Of a stretch of 14,050 nucleotides of DNA, positions 13,277 to 14,050 are shown in pieces (the stretch's first letter is position 1; every line of letters begins with the position of its first letter). Below the pieces are notes generated by a model. That model searched no databases and was not told the DNA's origin. It saw nothing but the letters and a program-made list of their open reading frames with translations. The DNA comes from Dysgonomonas sp. (lineage in GTDB: Bacteria; Bacteroidota; Bacteroidia; Bacteroidales; Dysgonomonadaceae): NCBI GenBank assembly GCA_003523545.1, contig DQAM01000250.1, positions 5,093-19,142 on the forward strand, written 5' to 3'. A program made the translations under genes and the position numbers.

Positions 13277-14050
13277 ATGAAAATCATGAAATATAAACAT
13301 ATATTCGGTATACTATTTAGCGTAATATTATTCTGTAGTTGCTCCGACTTTCTGGAAGTTCCGCCCAAGGACTTTATTTCCGATGAAGATTTGTGGAAAT
13401 CGACAAAAACTGCCGATTTGTACTTAAATGACATGTATAATCAATTACCCAATATTCAGGCATCTACCGAACAACATCTCGACCAGTACAGCGACAATTC
13501 CGATATTGGAGTGCTTCGCCACGATGGTTACAATTATATCGGACAGGCACAGATTAATCCCGACCGCGTTCCTACCGGATATGGGCTTTGGAACTGGAAA
13601 GAACGTTACGAGCATATAAGAAAATGTAATGTTTTTATTCATAACGTAGAAGAATCATCCCTAGCAGATGACTATAAGACGAAGCGTTTGGCTGAAGCCC
13701 GTTTCCTCAGAGCTTATTTATATCATTTCCTATGGATGGCATACGGAGGTACACCCATCATAACTGTACCTTTAAATAATCAGGATGCAGGCAGTCAGAT
13801 TGAATTTCCGAGAGCTACTTCGGACGAAATGTTTAAATTTATTACAGACGAATTGAATGAGATTTATAACGATCTTCCGGTTGAAGTATCGGGAAGTGAT
13901 TACGGTCGTGCAACCAAAGGTGCGGCTTTAGCCCTGAAAGGCTGGTGCGAGTTGTTCCATGCCAGCCCGCAGCGCAATCCATCCAACGAAATAAAACGTT
14001 GGGAAGATGCGGCGAAGACCAACAAAATGATAATAGACCTGAACGTCTAT
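13277..14050 (+). CDS. SusD-like glycan-binding surface lipoprotein, N-terminal part
   Basis: The first 258 codons of a SusD/RagB-family protein; the frame is still open at the right edge, so roughly half the usual length is missing. It captures glycan at the cell surface and pairs with the SusC-like barrel. The lipoprotein signal has Lys residues, a hydrophobic core and FCSC, with Cys22 the probable lipidated residue, followed by the typical SusD opening SDFLEVPP. Further marks are the early helix with LYLNDMYNQLP and the TPR-like helix RAYLYHFLWMAYGGTPIITVPL-like region near residue 145-165 (bases about 13709-13773). ATG 13277 is used; ATG 13286 three codons later would give an equally good signal peptide. 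It starts 12 bases after the SusC stop, so the two are translated from one transcript. The ligand-binding residues cannot be judged from this half. Confidence 0.96.
   Translation, partial: MKIMKYKHIFGILFSVILFCSCSDFLEVPPKDFISDEDLWKSTKTADLYLNDMYNQLPNIQASTEQHLDQYSDNSDIGVLRHDGYNYIGQAQINPDRVPTGYGLWNWKERYEHIRKCNVFIHNVEESSLADDYKTKRLAEARFLRAYLYHFLWMAYGGTPIITVPLNNQDAGSQIEFPRATSDEMFKFITDELNEIYNDLPVEVSGSDYGRATKGAALALKGWCELFHASPQRNPSNEIKRWEDAAKTNKMIIDLNVY

Noticed and set aside
10094..14050. Apparent drop in GC content from the mannosidases to the SusC/SusD genes, suggesting separate origin
   Set aside because: The difference is small by eye and outer-membrane barrel genes often differ in composition; no junction, repeat or mobile element is present.

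Overview
The window looks like part of a glycan-utilisation locus (PUL) from a gut-type Bacteroidota, most likely order Bacteroidales. The reasons are the hybrid two-component sensor/AraC protein, the SusC/SusD pair, the Bacteroidetes-style signal peptides and lipoprotein Cys sites, the near absence of Shine-Dalgarno sequences, and the moderate GC content. All real genes lie on the + strand. I see no tRNA, rRNA, CRISPR array, transposase or attachment site.

Layout: (1) 1-1704 is the C-terminal part of a hybrid two-component system (HTCS) regulator cut by the left edge. (2) 1705-1930 is a non-coding gap. It holds an unusual three-copy hairpin region, a good intrinsic terminator, and an AT-rich palindrome/direct-repeat patch that may be the control region of the operon. 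(3) 1931-3040 is one gene for a lipoprotein with a discoidin-like N-terminus and a basic-secretory-protein (BSP) metallopeptidase-like domain with HELTH. A single in-frame TAG at 2213-2215 interrupts it. (4) 3060-5378, 5388-7751 and 7774-10047 are three consecutive GH92 calcium-dependent exo-alpha-mannosidases. (5) 10094-13264 is a SusC-type TonB-dependent transporter. (6) 13277-14050 is a SusD-like surface glycan-binding lipoprotein cut by the right edge.

From 1931 onward the gaps between genes are 19, 9, 22, 46 and 12 bases, so this reads as one operon. The SusC/SusD pair follows the enzymes instead of leading them. The three mannosidases are not equivalent. The third carries the residues that in the characterised GH92 enzyme BT3990 go with alpha-1,2 specificity (a Trp after HQPSP and a His-Glu pair). 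The first two share a different signature (HLSGTG, GNDDCG) and form a close tandem pair. Signal peptides place the first and third in the periplasm and the second on a lipid anchor. With SusC/SusD import, this suits stepwise removal of mannose from mannose-rich glycans such as protein N-glycans; that substrate is inferred. A peptidase-like partner would also fit a glycoprotein substrate, but in this sequence that gene appears broken.

I do not see a wholly new system here. The most notable points are the single-codon lesion in the BSP gene, the predicted split of linkage specificity among the GH92 enzymes, and the structured region after the regulator gene.
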